Assembly: GCF_003634095.1 (NCBI RefSeq)
Contig: NZ_RBIR01000005.1
Coordinates: 124,001 to 188,000 of the forward strand
DNA length: 64,000 nucleotides
Direction of reading: 5' to 3'
Source of the DNA: Arthrobacter oryzae
Lineage (GTDB): Bacteria > Actinomycetota > Actinomycetes > Actinomycetales > Micrococcaceae
This document shows, one piece after another, positions 37,193 to 45,357 of this stretch. The stretch's first letter is position 1; the number at the start of each line of letters is the position of its first letter. The translations under genes were made by a program, and so were the position numbers. The notes beneath the pieces were generated by a model. It did not search any database and was not told the DNA's origin. It worked only from the letters and a program-made list of their open reading frames with translations.

Positions 37193-38077
37193 TCAGCCGA
37201 GCATCCTGGACAGGGCCGCCGAGACCCGCTCGGTGTCTTCGCGGTACTTGCACAGCGCGCCGATGCTGGCCGCGGCCGAGGCCAGGTCCAGCTCGGGCCG
37301 GCCGAGCTGATGCAGCGCCCGGGCCCAGTCGAGGGTTTCCGCCACGCCGGGAGGCTTGAGCACGTCGTCTGTGGCCCGGATCTGCTGGACCACGCGAACC
37401 ACCTGCTCGGCCAGCAGCGGCGGCACTTCGGGCAGCCGGGTGCGCACAATTTCCACCTCTCGGGCCAGCCCCGGGTGGTCGATCCAGTGGTAGAGACACC
37501 GGCGTTTGAGCGCGTCGTGCAGGTCACGGGTCCGGTTGGAGGTGAGGACCACAATCGGCGCGATCTCTGCCCTGACGGTGCCGAATTCGGGAATGGAGAC
37601 CTGGTACGTGGAGAGCACTTCAAGCAGGAACGCTTCGAACTCGTCGTCGGCCCGGTCGATTTCGTCGATCAGCAGCACGGCCGGGCTTTGCTGCAGCGCC
37701 TTGAGGATGGGCCGGGCCAGCAGGAACCGTTTGTCGTACAGCGAGTGTTCCAGCTCATCCACGCTGATTCCCGCGCCGCCACCGGCCTCCACGCTGCGCA
37801 GATGGAGAATTTGGGCCGTGAAGTCCCAGTCGTACAGCGCCTGCGAGGCATCGATTCCCTCATAGCACTGCAAACGGATCAGCGGCAGCCCGAAGACCTG
37901 TGCGAGTGCCTCGGCCAGCGACGTCTTGCCCGTGCCGGGTTCCCCCTCCAGCAGCAGTGGCCGTTCCATGCTCAGGGCGAGGTAGCAGGTGGTGGCCAGG
38001 CCCTCATCGGCGAGGTAGCCGGTGGCGGCCAGCTTTTCGGCCAGCGCTGCCGGGGAACTGATCGACGTCTGCGTCAT
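37193..38077 (-). CDS. coxD: MoxR-family AAA+ ATPase (CoxD-like)
   Basis: This 294-residue AAA+ chaperone has Walker A GEPGTGKTSLAEALA (about residues 42-56), Walker B VLLIDEIDRADDEFEAFLLE and sensor 1 VVLTSNRTRDLHDALKRR. In CO dehydrogenase systems CoxD helps build the copper-sulfur-molybdenum site. Since the large subunit here is form II, its job must be a more general activation step. It follows moaA on the same strand after about 90 bases. Confidence 0.92.
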   Translation of the reverse strand: MTQTSISSPAALAEKLAATGYLADEGLATTCYLALSMERPLLLEGEPGTGKTSLAEALAQVFGLPLIRLQCYEGIDASQALYDWDFTAQILHLRSVEAGGGAGISVDELEHSLYDKRFLLARPILKALQQSPAVLLIDEIDRADDEFEAFLLEVLSTYQVSIPEFGTVRAEIAPIVVLTSNRTRDLHDALKRRCLYHWIDHPGLAREVEIVRTRLPEVPPLLAEQVVRVVQQIRATDDVLKPPGVAETLDWARALHQLGRPELDLASAAASIGALCKYREDTERVSAALSRMLG

Positions 38078-38166
38078 GACACCAGCATAGGGTCATCGAT
38101 CCTAGGGGGCCCGGCGGTGGCCCCGGCGCTGCTGCGGCCGGGCGTTGGTGGCCGCGTTCGGCCCGA

Positions 38167-39213
38167 TTATCCGCCGATGTATGACATCTCGATCTTGTGT
38201 GCCGCGGGGGGCGCGCCGGCTTCGGGTGTGCTTGCGCGACGCAGTTCCGAGTAGCGGTCCGTGCGGCCACCCCAGAGGGCGGCTAATGCCGCGGACAGAT
38301 CGACGTCGGATGCGCCGCCTCTGAGCATCGCCCTCAGGTCCGTGCCGGCGGTGGCGAACAGGCACGTGAACAGCTTGCCGTCCGCGGAGAGCCTGGCCCG
38401 AGTGCAGCCGCGGCAAAAGGCCTGGGTCACGCTGGAAATGACCCCGATTTCACCACTGCCGTCCGCGTAGCGCCAGCGGTCTGACGTCTCACCGGGGTAA
38501 TTTGGCGGCACCCGCTCTAGCGGGAAGACAGCGTTGATGCGGGCCAGGACCTCGGTGGAGGGCACCACCTCGTCCATTTTCCAGCCGTTGGACGCACCCA
38601 CGTCCATGTATTCAATAAACCGCAGGATGAGCCCGGATCCTTTGAAGTGGCTCGCCATGTCAAGAATGTCCTGGTCATTCGTCCCGCGCTTGACCACCAT
38701 GTTGATTTTCACCGGCCGCAGGCCGGCCGCCTGGGCGACCTCCGCCGCGTGCAAAACTTTGGCCACGGTATAGCCGACGTCGTTCATGGCCTGGAAGGTC
38801 TCTTCCCGGAGGGAGTCAAGGGACACGGTCACGCGACTCAGCCCGGCGTCTTTGAGGATCTGTGCCTTCTGCGCCAGTACCGAGCCGTTCGTCGTCATAG
38901 CCAGATCCGGCGCCAGCCCATCAGTGGTGCGCAACCGCGCCAGCATCCGGACCAAGACCTCAATGTCCTTCCGCAGCAGGGGTTCCCCGCCGGTCAAGCG
39001 GATCTTCCGCACCCCATGCGCGACGGCGATGGACGCCAGCCGGGTGATTTCCTCAAATGTCAGCAGCTGGTCCCGGGGCATGAACACGAAATCCCTGCCG
39101 AAGATTTCCTTCGGCATGCAGTAGACGCAACGGAGGTTGCACCGGTCCGTGACGGAAATCCGGAGGTCCCGCAGGGGCCGGCGGAAGGTGTCGGTGATGG
39201 AATTGGCGTCCAT
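38167..39213 (-). CDS. moaA: GTP 3',8-cyclase MoaA, molybdenum cofactor synthesis
   Basis: A 348-residue radical-SAM enzyme for the first step of molybdopterin synthesis. The SAM cluster motif is CNLRCVYC (Cys 25, 29, 32). The C-terminal cluster has [10 protein letters not shown] and a third Cys in FTCLF, and the protein ends in the required Gly-Gly. ATG 39213 has GAGAGGG upstream; the frame from 39243 is longer by ten residues without support. Placement just upstream of the hydroxylase cluster suggests it supplies cofactor locally. No other moa gene is present here. Confidence 0.95.
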   Translation of the reverse strand: MDANSITDTFRRPLRDLRISVTDRCNLRCVYCMPKEIFGRDFVFMPRDQLLTFEEITRLASIAVAHGVRKIRLTGGEPLLRKDIEVLVRMLARLRTTDGLAPDLAMTTNGSVLAQKAQILKDAGLSRVTVSLDSLREETFQAMNDVGYTVAKVLHAAEVAQAAGLRPVKINMVVKRGTNDQDILDMASHFKGSGLILRFIEYMDVGASNGWKMDEVVPSTEVLARINAVFPLERVPPNYPGETSDRWRYADGSGEIGVISSVTQAFCRGCTRARLSADGKLFTCLFATAGTDLRAMLRGGASDVDLSAALAALWGGRTDRYSELRRASTPEAGAPPAAHKIEMSYIGG

Positions 39214-39350
39214 GCATCGCCCTCTCAGCGCGGCAGCGCACACCGCTTATACCACTCTCAGCGTATGTCACACCCCGGGACCCCACAATGGCCGTCCGGG
39301 TCGAATACGCTCCCGGCAGCACAGCCTGCGAAGCCCGTAGCCGTATTCCC

Positions 39351-40118
39351 TTAGAACAGCGGCCAGGGCACCGCCGACATCTCACCGCTCGGAGCCGGAA
39401 ACCGCCCTGCCAGGCGCAGCCGGGCGCAGCGCGCGGCGAGCGATGCGATTTCTTCGGCGCTGAGCAATTCCGCCAGGTTCCGGCCCAGCCCACCTTGGAG
39501 TCCTTCGCTGACACGATCTATGCCGTCGCGTTCCTCGGCGGTCAGAGCGTCTCCCAGCCAGCCCCACAGCACCGTGCGCAGCTTGTGGTCACGGTGAAAG
39601 GTGAGCCCATGGTCCACGCCGTGCCGCTGTCCGTCCGTCATGGCAAGAATGTGGTCACCTTTGCGGTCGGCGTTATTGACGACGACGTCGAACACCGCCA
39701 TGCGTCTGAGCGCTGGCGAGTCTTCGTGGACGAGGGCGACCATCCGTCCGTTCTCATCCCGCCCCTCGAGAACGCGTTTCCAGCCCGTCTCCGGCACCTG
39801 GTCCGTCGCGACCAGGGTCACGGCGCTTTGGGCGGGGTCTTGCTCCTGCCAGAGCTGCACCATTCCTTCGCCCAGCGGACCATCGCGCAGCCAGGTGCGC
39901 GGCACGACGTCCCAGCCGAAGACCTGCGAGACCAGGTAGGCGGCCACCTCCCGGTGAGCCAGGGTGCCGTGGGGAAAATCCCACAGCGGGCTTTCGCCTG
40001 CTATCGGCTTGTAGACGACCGCCACGCCGCCGATGCTGCCCAGAAATGTAGCGTTTGAAGCCGTGGTGATGCGGCCGGTGAGCGTCAGCTCGGCGGTCAC
40101 CAGGTCCGGCGCTGGCAT
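39351..40118 (-). CDS. SCO1664-family protein (phosphatidylinositol-kinase-like fold)
   Basis: This 255-residue protein belongs to the actinobacterial SCO1664 family, remotely related to PI3/PI4 kinases. The lysine region VAVVYKPIAGESPLWDFP, the HREVAAYLVSQVFGWDVVPR segment and the kinase-like NNADRKGDHIL and GVDHGLTFH motifs are visible. Role unknown. The ATG overlaps the DUF3090 stop by one base, and the gene order histidine phosphatase - DUF3090 - SCO1664 is the standard one in actinobacteria. Confidence 0.85.
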   Translation of the reverse strand: MPAPDLVTAELTLTGRITTASNATFLGSIGGVAVVYKPIAGESPLWDFPHGTLAHREVAAYLVSQVFGWDVVPRTWLRDGPLGEGMVQLWQEQDPAQSAVTLVATDQVPETGWKRVLEGRDENGRMVALVHEDSPALRRMAVFDVVVNNADRKGDHILAMTDGQRHGVDHGLTFHRDHKLRTVLWGWLGDALTAEERDGIDRVSEGLQGGLGRNLAELLSAEEIASLAARCARLRLAGRFPAPSGEMSAVPWPLF

Positions 40119-40672
40119 CAGACCTCGGGAAGGGTGCAGATGTGCCCGTCGGCGTCTATGGGGTAGCCGCAGAGCGGGCACGCGGGGCGCCCGGCCCCCA
40201 CGATCTCACGGGTGCGCTTGGCGAATGCGCGTGCGGTGCCGACCGGCATTCGCACCAGCAGCATTTCGGGCACTTCAGTGCCGCCCTCATCAAGCGATTC
40301 GTCGTCGTCATCAGCATCGGCATCGGTGATGGGGTAGGCCTCTATTACGACCTGGGCCGTGGTCGGGTCCCAACCCAAGCTCATGGCACCGGCGCGAAAC
40401 TGCTCCTGAACGGCCTCGAGCTGGTCATTGTCGACAAGTTCAATGGGAGTACCCGTGGGAACGCTGAAGGGGTTTCCCTCGACCGTGATGAGCTCGTCGA
40501 GAATTTCGTCGATCTTCTCCGCGAGCAGGGCCGACTGCTGCTTCTCCAGGCCAATACTCACGATCTGCGTCCCTGCGCGCACCTGCAGGTAGAACGTGCG
40601 GGCCCCCGGAAGGCCAATGGTGCCAACGACGACCCGATCAGGCCAGGCAAACTCGTGAACACGTGTAGGCAT
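40118..40672 (-). CDS. DUF3090-family protein
   Basis: A 184-residue protein of the actinobacterial DUF3090 family, recognised from VHEFAWPDRVVVGTIGLPG at the start and the zinc-ribbon-like PLCGYPIDADGHICTLPEV end (shown here as CPLCGYPIDADGH with a further Cys). Function is unknown. Strict co-occurrence with the two neighbouring genes suggests they act together. Confidence 0.9.
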   Translation of the reverse strand: MPTRVHEFAWPDRVVVGTIGLPGARTFYLQVRAGTQIVSIGLEKQQSALLAEKIDEILDELITVEGNPFSVPTGTPIELVDNDQLEAVQEQFRAGAMSLGWDPTTAQVVIEAYPITDADADDDDESLDEGGTEVPEMLLVRMPVGTARAFAKRTREIVGAGRPACPLCGYPIDADGHICTLPEV

Positions 40673-40696
40673 GTCAGTATTCTAGGCACATGATGG

Positions 40697-41389
40697 TCAT
40701 GGCGCCTTTTGCCCGGCTCCGCCGCCCACCGGCGCATCGCCAGAGTGGATGCCGTTCGACAGCCAGGACAGATCACCCGCGTCGGTGTTGGTCGCGTAGA
40801 CGCTCGGCCGACTAGCGCCGTAGCGCACGATCGATACGGAGGCGGGGCCCACGTTAATACGCTGGAACAGGTCAAGGTGCATGCCGAGCGCGTCGGCGAG
40901 GATTGACTTGATGATGTCACCGTGACTCACCGCCACCCACACGGCCCCTGGCCCGAACTCGGCTTCGAAGGCTGCATCGTGGCGTCGAATCGCTGCCACC
41001 GACCGAGCCTGCATCGCGGCCATGGATTCACCGCCGGGAAAGACGACGGCGGACGGTTGCGACTGCACAACCGGCCACAAATCCTCGGTCGCGAGATCAC
41101 TGAGCGTGCGGCCCTGCCACTGGCCGTAATCGCACTCGGTGAGATCGGGATCGACCGGCGCGTACGGCGTGCCGGCCTGGCGATCGATGATCAGCTGGGC
41201 GGTCTGCTGACAACGCTCAAGAGGGCTCGACACCACCCCGACTACAGGCACGGCCGCGAGCCGGTCTCCCGTCAGGGCCGCCTGGTCGCGCCCTATCTGG
41301 TCCAGGCTGACGCCGACGGCCCGACCGGCCAGCAGGCCAGTGGCATTGGCTGTGGTGCGGCCGTGCCGCACGAGAATAACTGTCGCCAT
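40697..41389 (-). CDS. Histidine phosphatase (phosphoglycerate-mutase-like, MSMEG_4193 type)
   Basis: This 230-residue histidine-phosphatase-superfamily protein has the phosphohistidine motif ILVRHGRTTANATG (His about residue 9), an Arg in SSPLERCQQTAQLI, the acidic LTECDYGQWQG and a second catalytic His in AVSHGDIIKSIL. It is the first gene of the conserved three-gene operon; 24 bases separate it from DUF3090. Physiological substrate unknown. Confidence 0.9.
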   Translation of the reverse strand: MATVILVRHGRTTANATGLLAGRAVGVSLDQIGRDQAALTGDRLAAVPVVGVVSSPLERCQQTAQLIIDRQAGTPYAPVDPDLTECDYGQWQGRTLSDLATEDLWPVVQSQPSAVVFPGGESMAAMQARSVAAIRRHDAAFEAEFGPGAVWVAVSHGDIIKSILADALGMHLDLFQRINVGPASVSIVRYGASRPSVYATNTDAGDLSWLSNGIHSGDAPVGGGAGQKAP

Positions 41390-41564
41390 CCACCTAGCCT
41401 AACCACCCGCTCGACGGCGGTGTGAACCGGACCTGGCAGCGCGCCGAACAGGCAGATAAAGCACTGGCGGAACCCTTCAAGCACGCCGGCGCGCTCAAAG
41501 CCGCCCGGACGGACCATCTTGGTTCGGAAATCTCCAAGACTGCTGGTCGTGCAAGAATCGCCGC

Positions 41565-41837
41565 ATGGATCAGGATGAGCGGCAGATGAGGCAGCAGTTG
41601 ATGGTCCACGAGGCTCTGGTGCAGGCGATGGATCGGCGGGACGAGGTCTTCCAGGTGATTGAGGATTCACAGGACGTGGACGAAGCAATCCGTCGGGTGG
41701 GTCAGCTGCTGGGCGTGGGAGAGCTGGGCAGCCGAGCAGTCCTGAACCTGCAGGCTAAAACATTCACCCGCGACCAGCGGCAGGCCATCGCTTCGTATGA
41801 AGAAGAACTTAGATCAAGGTTGCCCGATGGGCGCTGA
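41565..41837 (+). CDS. Small stand-alone protein resembling the GyrA coiled-coil region
   Basis: A 90-residue protein whose core (residues about 14-82) lines up with the long-helix region of DNA gyrase subunit A: HEALVQAMDRRDEVFQVIE, then DVDEAIRRVGQLLGVGELGS, RAVLNLQAKTFTRDQRQAI and a final EEEL helix. The corresponding GyrA stretch contains LVKALDALDEVI and AQAILDMQLRRL. The breakage-reunion domain and the C-terminal wrapping domain are absent. Whether it binds gyrase or is only a domesticated fragment is unknown. The start is ATG 41565 or ATG 41586; neither has a strong ribosome site. Confidence 0.65.
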   Translation: MDQDERQMRQQLMVHEALVQAMDRRDEVFQVIEDSQDVDEAIRRVGQLLGVGELGSRAVLNLQAKTFTRDQRQAIASYEEELRSRLPDGR

Positions 41838-42025
41838 ACTGGCCGCGTGCGATCCGCTTACCGGTTGATCGTCCTGGCCTCGCACCCCAGCTTTCAGCGC
41901 CGTGAAGTGCATCTGGCGTACGAGAAGACCGGATGCGCCTCTCGGCGCTCAACACTGATGCTGGACGGCGGCGATGTGCCGGTGTAGCCTCGGGCCGGAC
42001 GTCCGGTTGGACTATTGGGGGAATC

Positions 42026-42718
42026 ATGCGCGACCGCCGTAAACGGCTCATCTATCTCGCGGTCAGTGCCGCTATCTACGCTGTCTCTCTGGTCTTCAGG
42101 ATCAGGCACTCGATCGCCACGGGCGGCAGTCTCAGCGATTCACTGGCGGCCATAGGACTCGGCGTGCTGATCGTCGTCGTGATCACGGGAACCGTCCTGG
42201 CGATCTCCAAGTTCACGCAGAACGCCGCTTTGGCCCGGCTGCGGGCAGAACACCCCGGTGCGTTGATCGTCAGGACGCTGTGGAACAGCACCCTTGCGAA
42301 TCCTTTCCTGCCCGCGGCTCGGAAGCAGAGTTCCGCGCGCGTTACCGGTTACTACGTGGGGCTGGTCATCGATGACCAAGGCATTGGAATTATCCGTATG
42401 ACCAGGCGCCCGGCGGAGTTCGGGTTCATTTCGTGGGAGCGTGTCCGCTCCGTCCAGATCGGCCAGGCGCCCCTGTCCCTGATCGGCCGCAGGACACGGC
42501 CGACGATCATGATCGCGTATGAAGACGATCCGGGACCGTTTCTGACCAGGATCGAGGTTCTCGTGATCGGCAAGGGGGACAGGGCTGCCGCGGCCGGCCT
42601 GCCGGGAACGATTCTCAGCCGACGGCCGGCCGGCACGGGCATCCCGGTGCCAAGCACATGGCTGCCGCCGGCGATCCCGTCCGCCCCCATGGAGCCGTCA
42701 GGGCATGTCGTCCCCTGA
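42026..42718 (+). CDS. Membrane protein with two N-terminal helices, unknown family
   Basis: This 230-residue protein has two hydrophobic segments (about residues 8-22 and 40-60) and a soluble, beta-rich domain afterwards (YYVGLVIDDQGIGIIRM, FISWERVRSVQIGQ, TIMIAYED). That domain looks like a PH-type membrane-associated fold. The C-terminus is Pro-rich. GGGGGA precedes ATG 42026. I recognise no specific function. Confidence 0.6.
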   Translation: MRDRRKRLIYLAVSAAIYAVSLVFRIRHSIATGGSLSDSLAAIGLGVLIVVVITGTVLAISKFTQNAALARLRAEHPGALIVRTLWNSTLANPFLPAARKQSSARVTGYYVGLVIDDQGIGIIRMTRRPAEFGFISWERVRSVQIGQAPLSLIGRRTRPTIMIAYEDDPGPFLTRIEVLVIGKGDRAAAAGLPGTILSRRPAGTGIPVPSTWLPPAIPSAPMEPSGHVVP

Positions 42719-42756
42719 CGTGGCTTCACGTGGGAGCGCACCGTGCAAAATATGAA

Positions 42757-43722
42757 CTAAGTCTGCTCAGGCCTCAGTCGGGGGAAAAGTGCCTCGGAAT
42801 TGCCGCGGTCTATCGCCGCGCGGACGGAGGGGTCCAGGGGATAGTTCTCATACTCCATGTTCAGGAAGTCGATCGCTGGGGAGGGTGCGAACGGGAAGTC
42901 AGTTCCGTAGGTGATGCGGCCCGGGTCAGCTACCTCGAGCAGGCTGGGCAGCGCCGCGGGGCTGGCGGATAGGGCGACGTCGTAATAGAACCGCCGCAAG
43001 ATGGATTGCTTCTTATCTCCCAGCGCCGCCAGGGCGCTGAGGGCCTGGTCGTTATCGTTGAGCATCGTCAGCAGGATCCTGTAGGCGATGTAAGGCACGA
43101 AGCCGCCCGCGTGGGCCAGGATGAACCTGATTCCCGGGAACTTGTCCATCGCACCGGACAGGATCAGGCTGATCGCGGTGCGGGTGGTGTCGAGCAGGAA
43201 ATCTGCGGCAAAGGCGGGTATGCCCGGCACCGCCGGAGCGGGCAGTTCAGCGGGGTGGATGAACACTACGGCCCGGCGGTGGTGCAGGAATTCCAGCAAA
43301 GGCGCAAAGCCGGGATCGCCCAGATAGCGGCCGGCGTTGTTGGCCAGTAATACGATCCCGTCTGCGAGCAGGGTGTCCAGGACGTACTGGGCCTCCGCCA
43401 GGGCGCCTTGCACGTCCGGCAGCGTGAGCGTCGCGAAGAACCCGAACCGCTCAGGCCGGGCCGCGACCACCTCTGCAGTGTATTCGTTGATCTCCCGCGC
43501 CCGCCGCCGTGCCTCCGCAGCGTCCCCGAAGTACACGCCGGGCGTGGACAGGGACAAGATGCCGGTCTGCACGTCGTGTCTGTCCATGAACTTCAACGCT
43601 GAGCGCTCGGACCACGACGGCAGCCCGATGCCGCCGGGGCGCATGCCCTTTTCAAGCATCCAGCGCGCATACCCCGGCGGAACGATGTGCTGGTGAGTGT
43701 CAATGCGGTACGGCCGGCCCAT
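42757..43722 (-). CDS. Amidohydrolase family 2 protein (ACMSD-like)
   Basis: This 321-residue metal-dependent TIM-barrel protein has the His-X-His start RIDTHQHIVPPGYARWML and later metal ligands in VFIHPAELP and LAHAGGFVPYIAYR, and a conserved ITYGTDFPFAP near the end. The closest known group includes 2-amino-3-carboxymuconate semialdehyde decarboxylase and gamma-resorcylate decarboxylase, so decarboxylation or hydrolysis of an aromatic-derived acid is likely. ATG 43722 has AAGGATCCGG before it. It appears to be a single-gene unit; no pathway neighbours are visible. Confidence 0.83.
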   Translation of the reverse strand: MGRPYRIDTHQHIVPPGYARWMLEKGMRPGGIGLPSWSERSALKFMDRHDVQTGILSLSTPGVYFGDAAEARRRAREINEYTAEVVAARPERFGFFATLTLPDVQGALAEAQYVLDTLLADGIVLLANNAGRYLGDPGFAPLLEFLHHRRAVVFIHPAELPAPAVPGIPAFAADFLLDTTRTAISLILSGAMDKFPGIRFILAHAGGFVPYIAYRILLTMLNDNDQALSALAALGDKKQSILRRFYYDVALSASPAALPSLLEVADPGRITYGTDFPFAPSPAIDFLNMEYENYPLDPSVRAAIDRGNSEALFPRLRPEQT

Positions 43723-44090
43723 CCGGATCCTTGTCCACGTGCTCGTTTCGCTGATACGCGGGACCCTCAGCGGATGTGGACAATCTACTCGCAAATCCGG
43801 CCCATGAGCAGACCGCCGGACGGTGCCCTGGAATGAGCTGGACCGTCAGTGGGGCTCTTCGAAATCGTGTGTACCTACCGCCGCGGGCGCTGGGAGCCAC
43901 TTAGCCGCCCTGCTGGTTTTCCGTGGTCAGCGCGCCCGGGGGTCGAGGTGACAGGGGACGGCGGAGTCTGGAGCGGGCAAATGAACGTGCGGTGACTATC
44001 TCCGAGATGGACACGGCCTGGTCGCGAAGGTCGGCGGCATAAATGGCAACGAGGGGTGACCGGCACGCTCCGCGGCCGCCATACGAAGAA
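43723..44090. other. Intergenic stretch without a convincing gene
   Basis: No well-supported gene is seen. On the minus strand about 43901-44047 reads as a plausible protein end (VAIYAADLRDQAVSISEI followed by an Arg-rich tail and a stop), but its upstream part runs through the terminator hairpin at 44092-44120. It may be the remnant of a lost gene. Confidence 0.4.
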
Positions 44091-44091
44091 G

Positions 44092-44120
44092 GTCCCCGGA
44101 CCGATGATCGGTCCGGGGTC
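44092..44120 (-). terminator. Strong hairpin terminator downstream of the Ala-rich protein gene
   Basis: CCCCGGACCGAT (44094-44105) and ATCGGTCCGGGG (44107-44118) are perfect inverted arms around a single base, so the real loop forms by opening the centre. On the minus strand the hairpin is followed by TTCTTC. It fits the end of the leftward gene at 44169-45026. Confidence 0.7.
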
Positions 44121-44168
44121 CTCCCGTGTGGTTCGCGCTGTCGAAGCCGGCTTGAGGCCGGCTGCCGG

Positions 44169-45026
44169 TTAGCGGTGGTGCTTAAGCAGGGCCAGGTTCG
44201 CCCGGGCAGCGGTAACAGCGGCGCGGGCGGTGGCGTCCGCCTTGCCTGCGGCAGCCTGGGCGGCGGCGATGGAGGCCTTGGCCGAGCTGATGGCAGTGGC
44301 AAGATCGCCCTGAGCGGCGGTGAGGGCCGCTTGGTCGGTGGTGAGCTTGACGTTAGCTGCATCCAGGGCAGCCTGGGCCTGAACCTGGGCGGCGGAGTCG
44401 GCCGTCAGCGTGCCCTGTGCAGCGGTGAGGGCTGCCTGGTCGGTGTTCAGGACAGCCTGGTCAGCGGTGAGCTTGGCGTTGGCTGCGTCCAGCGCAGTCT
44501 GAGCAGCAGCCTGGTCCTCCGGGGTGGTGGCGGCGGCGAGCTGGTCCTTCGCGGTGCTGACCGCAGCGTTGTCGGCGTCGACGGCCGTCTGGTCGTTCGT
44601 CACGGCAGCCTGCGCGCCGGTCACAGCAGCCTGGTCCGCAGCCACGGTAGCGGATGCAGCATCGAGAGCCGTCTTGGCGGCAGTCTGTGCGGCAGCGACA
44701 GCTGCGGTATCGGCAGTGACCAGCGACTGGGCTGCCTCGACCTTCTGGTGGGCGGCACCCACGAGCTTCGCGCCCGCGGCGCGTGCGGCGGCAATCTGCT
44801 TGTTGCCCGCTGCCCGGACATGGCCGGCGTTCGCCTCGGCTGCCGAGATAGCCTTCTCTGCTGCATGCCGGGCAGCTTCGGCTGCCTTGGCCGCGGTGAC
44901 GCGGGCCGGGACAGTGTGGGCGGCCTTGATATGGGTTACGGGGGCTGCCTGGGCGGCACCAGCACCGACAGTGGTGGCAGCTGCGACGATGGCGACAGCG
45001 GTGAGGATCTGGGAAGTTTTACGCAT
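44169..45026 (-). CDS. Secreted Ala-rich coiled-coil protein
   Basis: A 285-residue protein with a signal peptide (MRKTSQILTAV to AGAAQAA) and then almost only Ala, Asp, Gln, Thr and Lys in heptad-like order. Short repeats such as AALTAAQG and ALDAANAKLTADQA recur three to four times, predicting a long alpha-helical rod. A short basic end (LLKHHR) closes it. No enzymatic domain is visible; a structural role at the cell surface is the simplest guess. The 5' leader to about 45180 is unusually long. ATG 45026 is preceded by AGAGAG. Confidence 0.7.
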   Translation of the reverse strand: MRKTSQILTAVAIVAAATTVGAGAAQAAPVTHIKAAHTVPARVTAAKAAEAARHAAEKAISAAEANAGHVRAAGNKQIAAARAAGAKLVGAAHQKVEAAQSLVTADTAAVAAAQTAAKTALDAASATVAADQAAVTGAQAAVTNDQTAVDADNAAVSTAKDQLAAATTPEDQAAAQTALDAANAKLTADQAVLNTDQAALTAAQGTLTADSAAQVQAQAALDAANVKLTTDQAALTAAQGDLATAISSAKASIAAAQAAAGKADATARAAVTAARANLALLKHHR

Positions 45027-45357
45027 GATGTTGACTCTCTGAGAAGAGCGTCCGGCACCCCGGTGTGGGGTGTCCGACGCCACCTATATGCCCGGTGAGA
45101 CCCGGTTGCCGTGTTCGGCGGGGCAGTACGGTGTCGCCTTGGGTGAGACCGAGGACGAACGTTAGTTGGCCTAAATAACTTAGTCGAGACGCGGGTGAAT
45201 ATATCAGACTTGTATGACATTTCGGTCCGGCCAGAGTCCGAGCGTCGTCAGTGCTGTGGTCCGGTTGGAGGCGATCGCGTGCTGGGCTGCACGGACGCGG
45301 TCCGTGGCCCTGCTGGCCCGAGGCACTGGGCGCGCACCCAAGGCGAGACGCCATTAT
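45027..45357. other. Intergenic stretch upstream of the Ala-rich protein
   Basis: This 331-base stretch holds the leader and promoter of the leftward Ala-rich gene. A short inverted repeat (CACCCC/GGGGTG, about 45055-45070) lies near the gene, and an AT-rich patch (45170-45225) is the likeliest promoter site. No gene is supported. Confidence 0.4.

Noticed and set aside
39214..39350. A molybdenum-cofactor riboswitch before moaA
   Set aside because: The leader is short and lacks the conserved stems and loops of that class.
41422..41589. A 55-codon plus-strand frame with ordinary-looking composition
   Set aside because: It overlaps the start of the GyrA-like gene, has no ribosome site and matches no family I recognise; possibly a remnant.
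44043..45098. A 351-codon Gly/Leu-rich plus-strand frame
   Set aside because: It mirrors the Ala-rich coiled-coil gene; the minus-strand frame has a signal peptide and a terminator.
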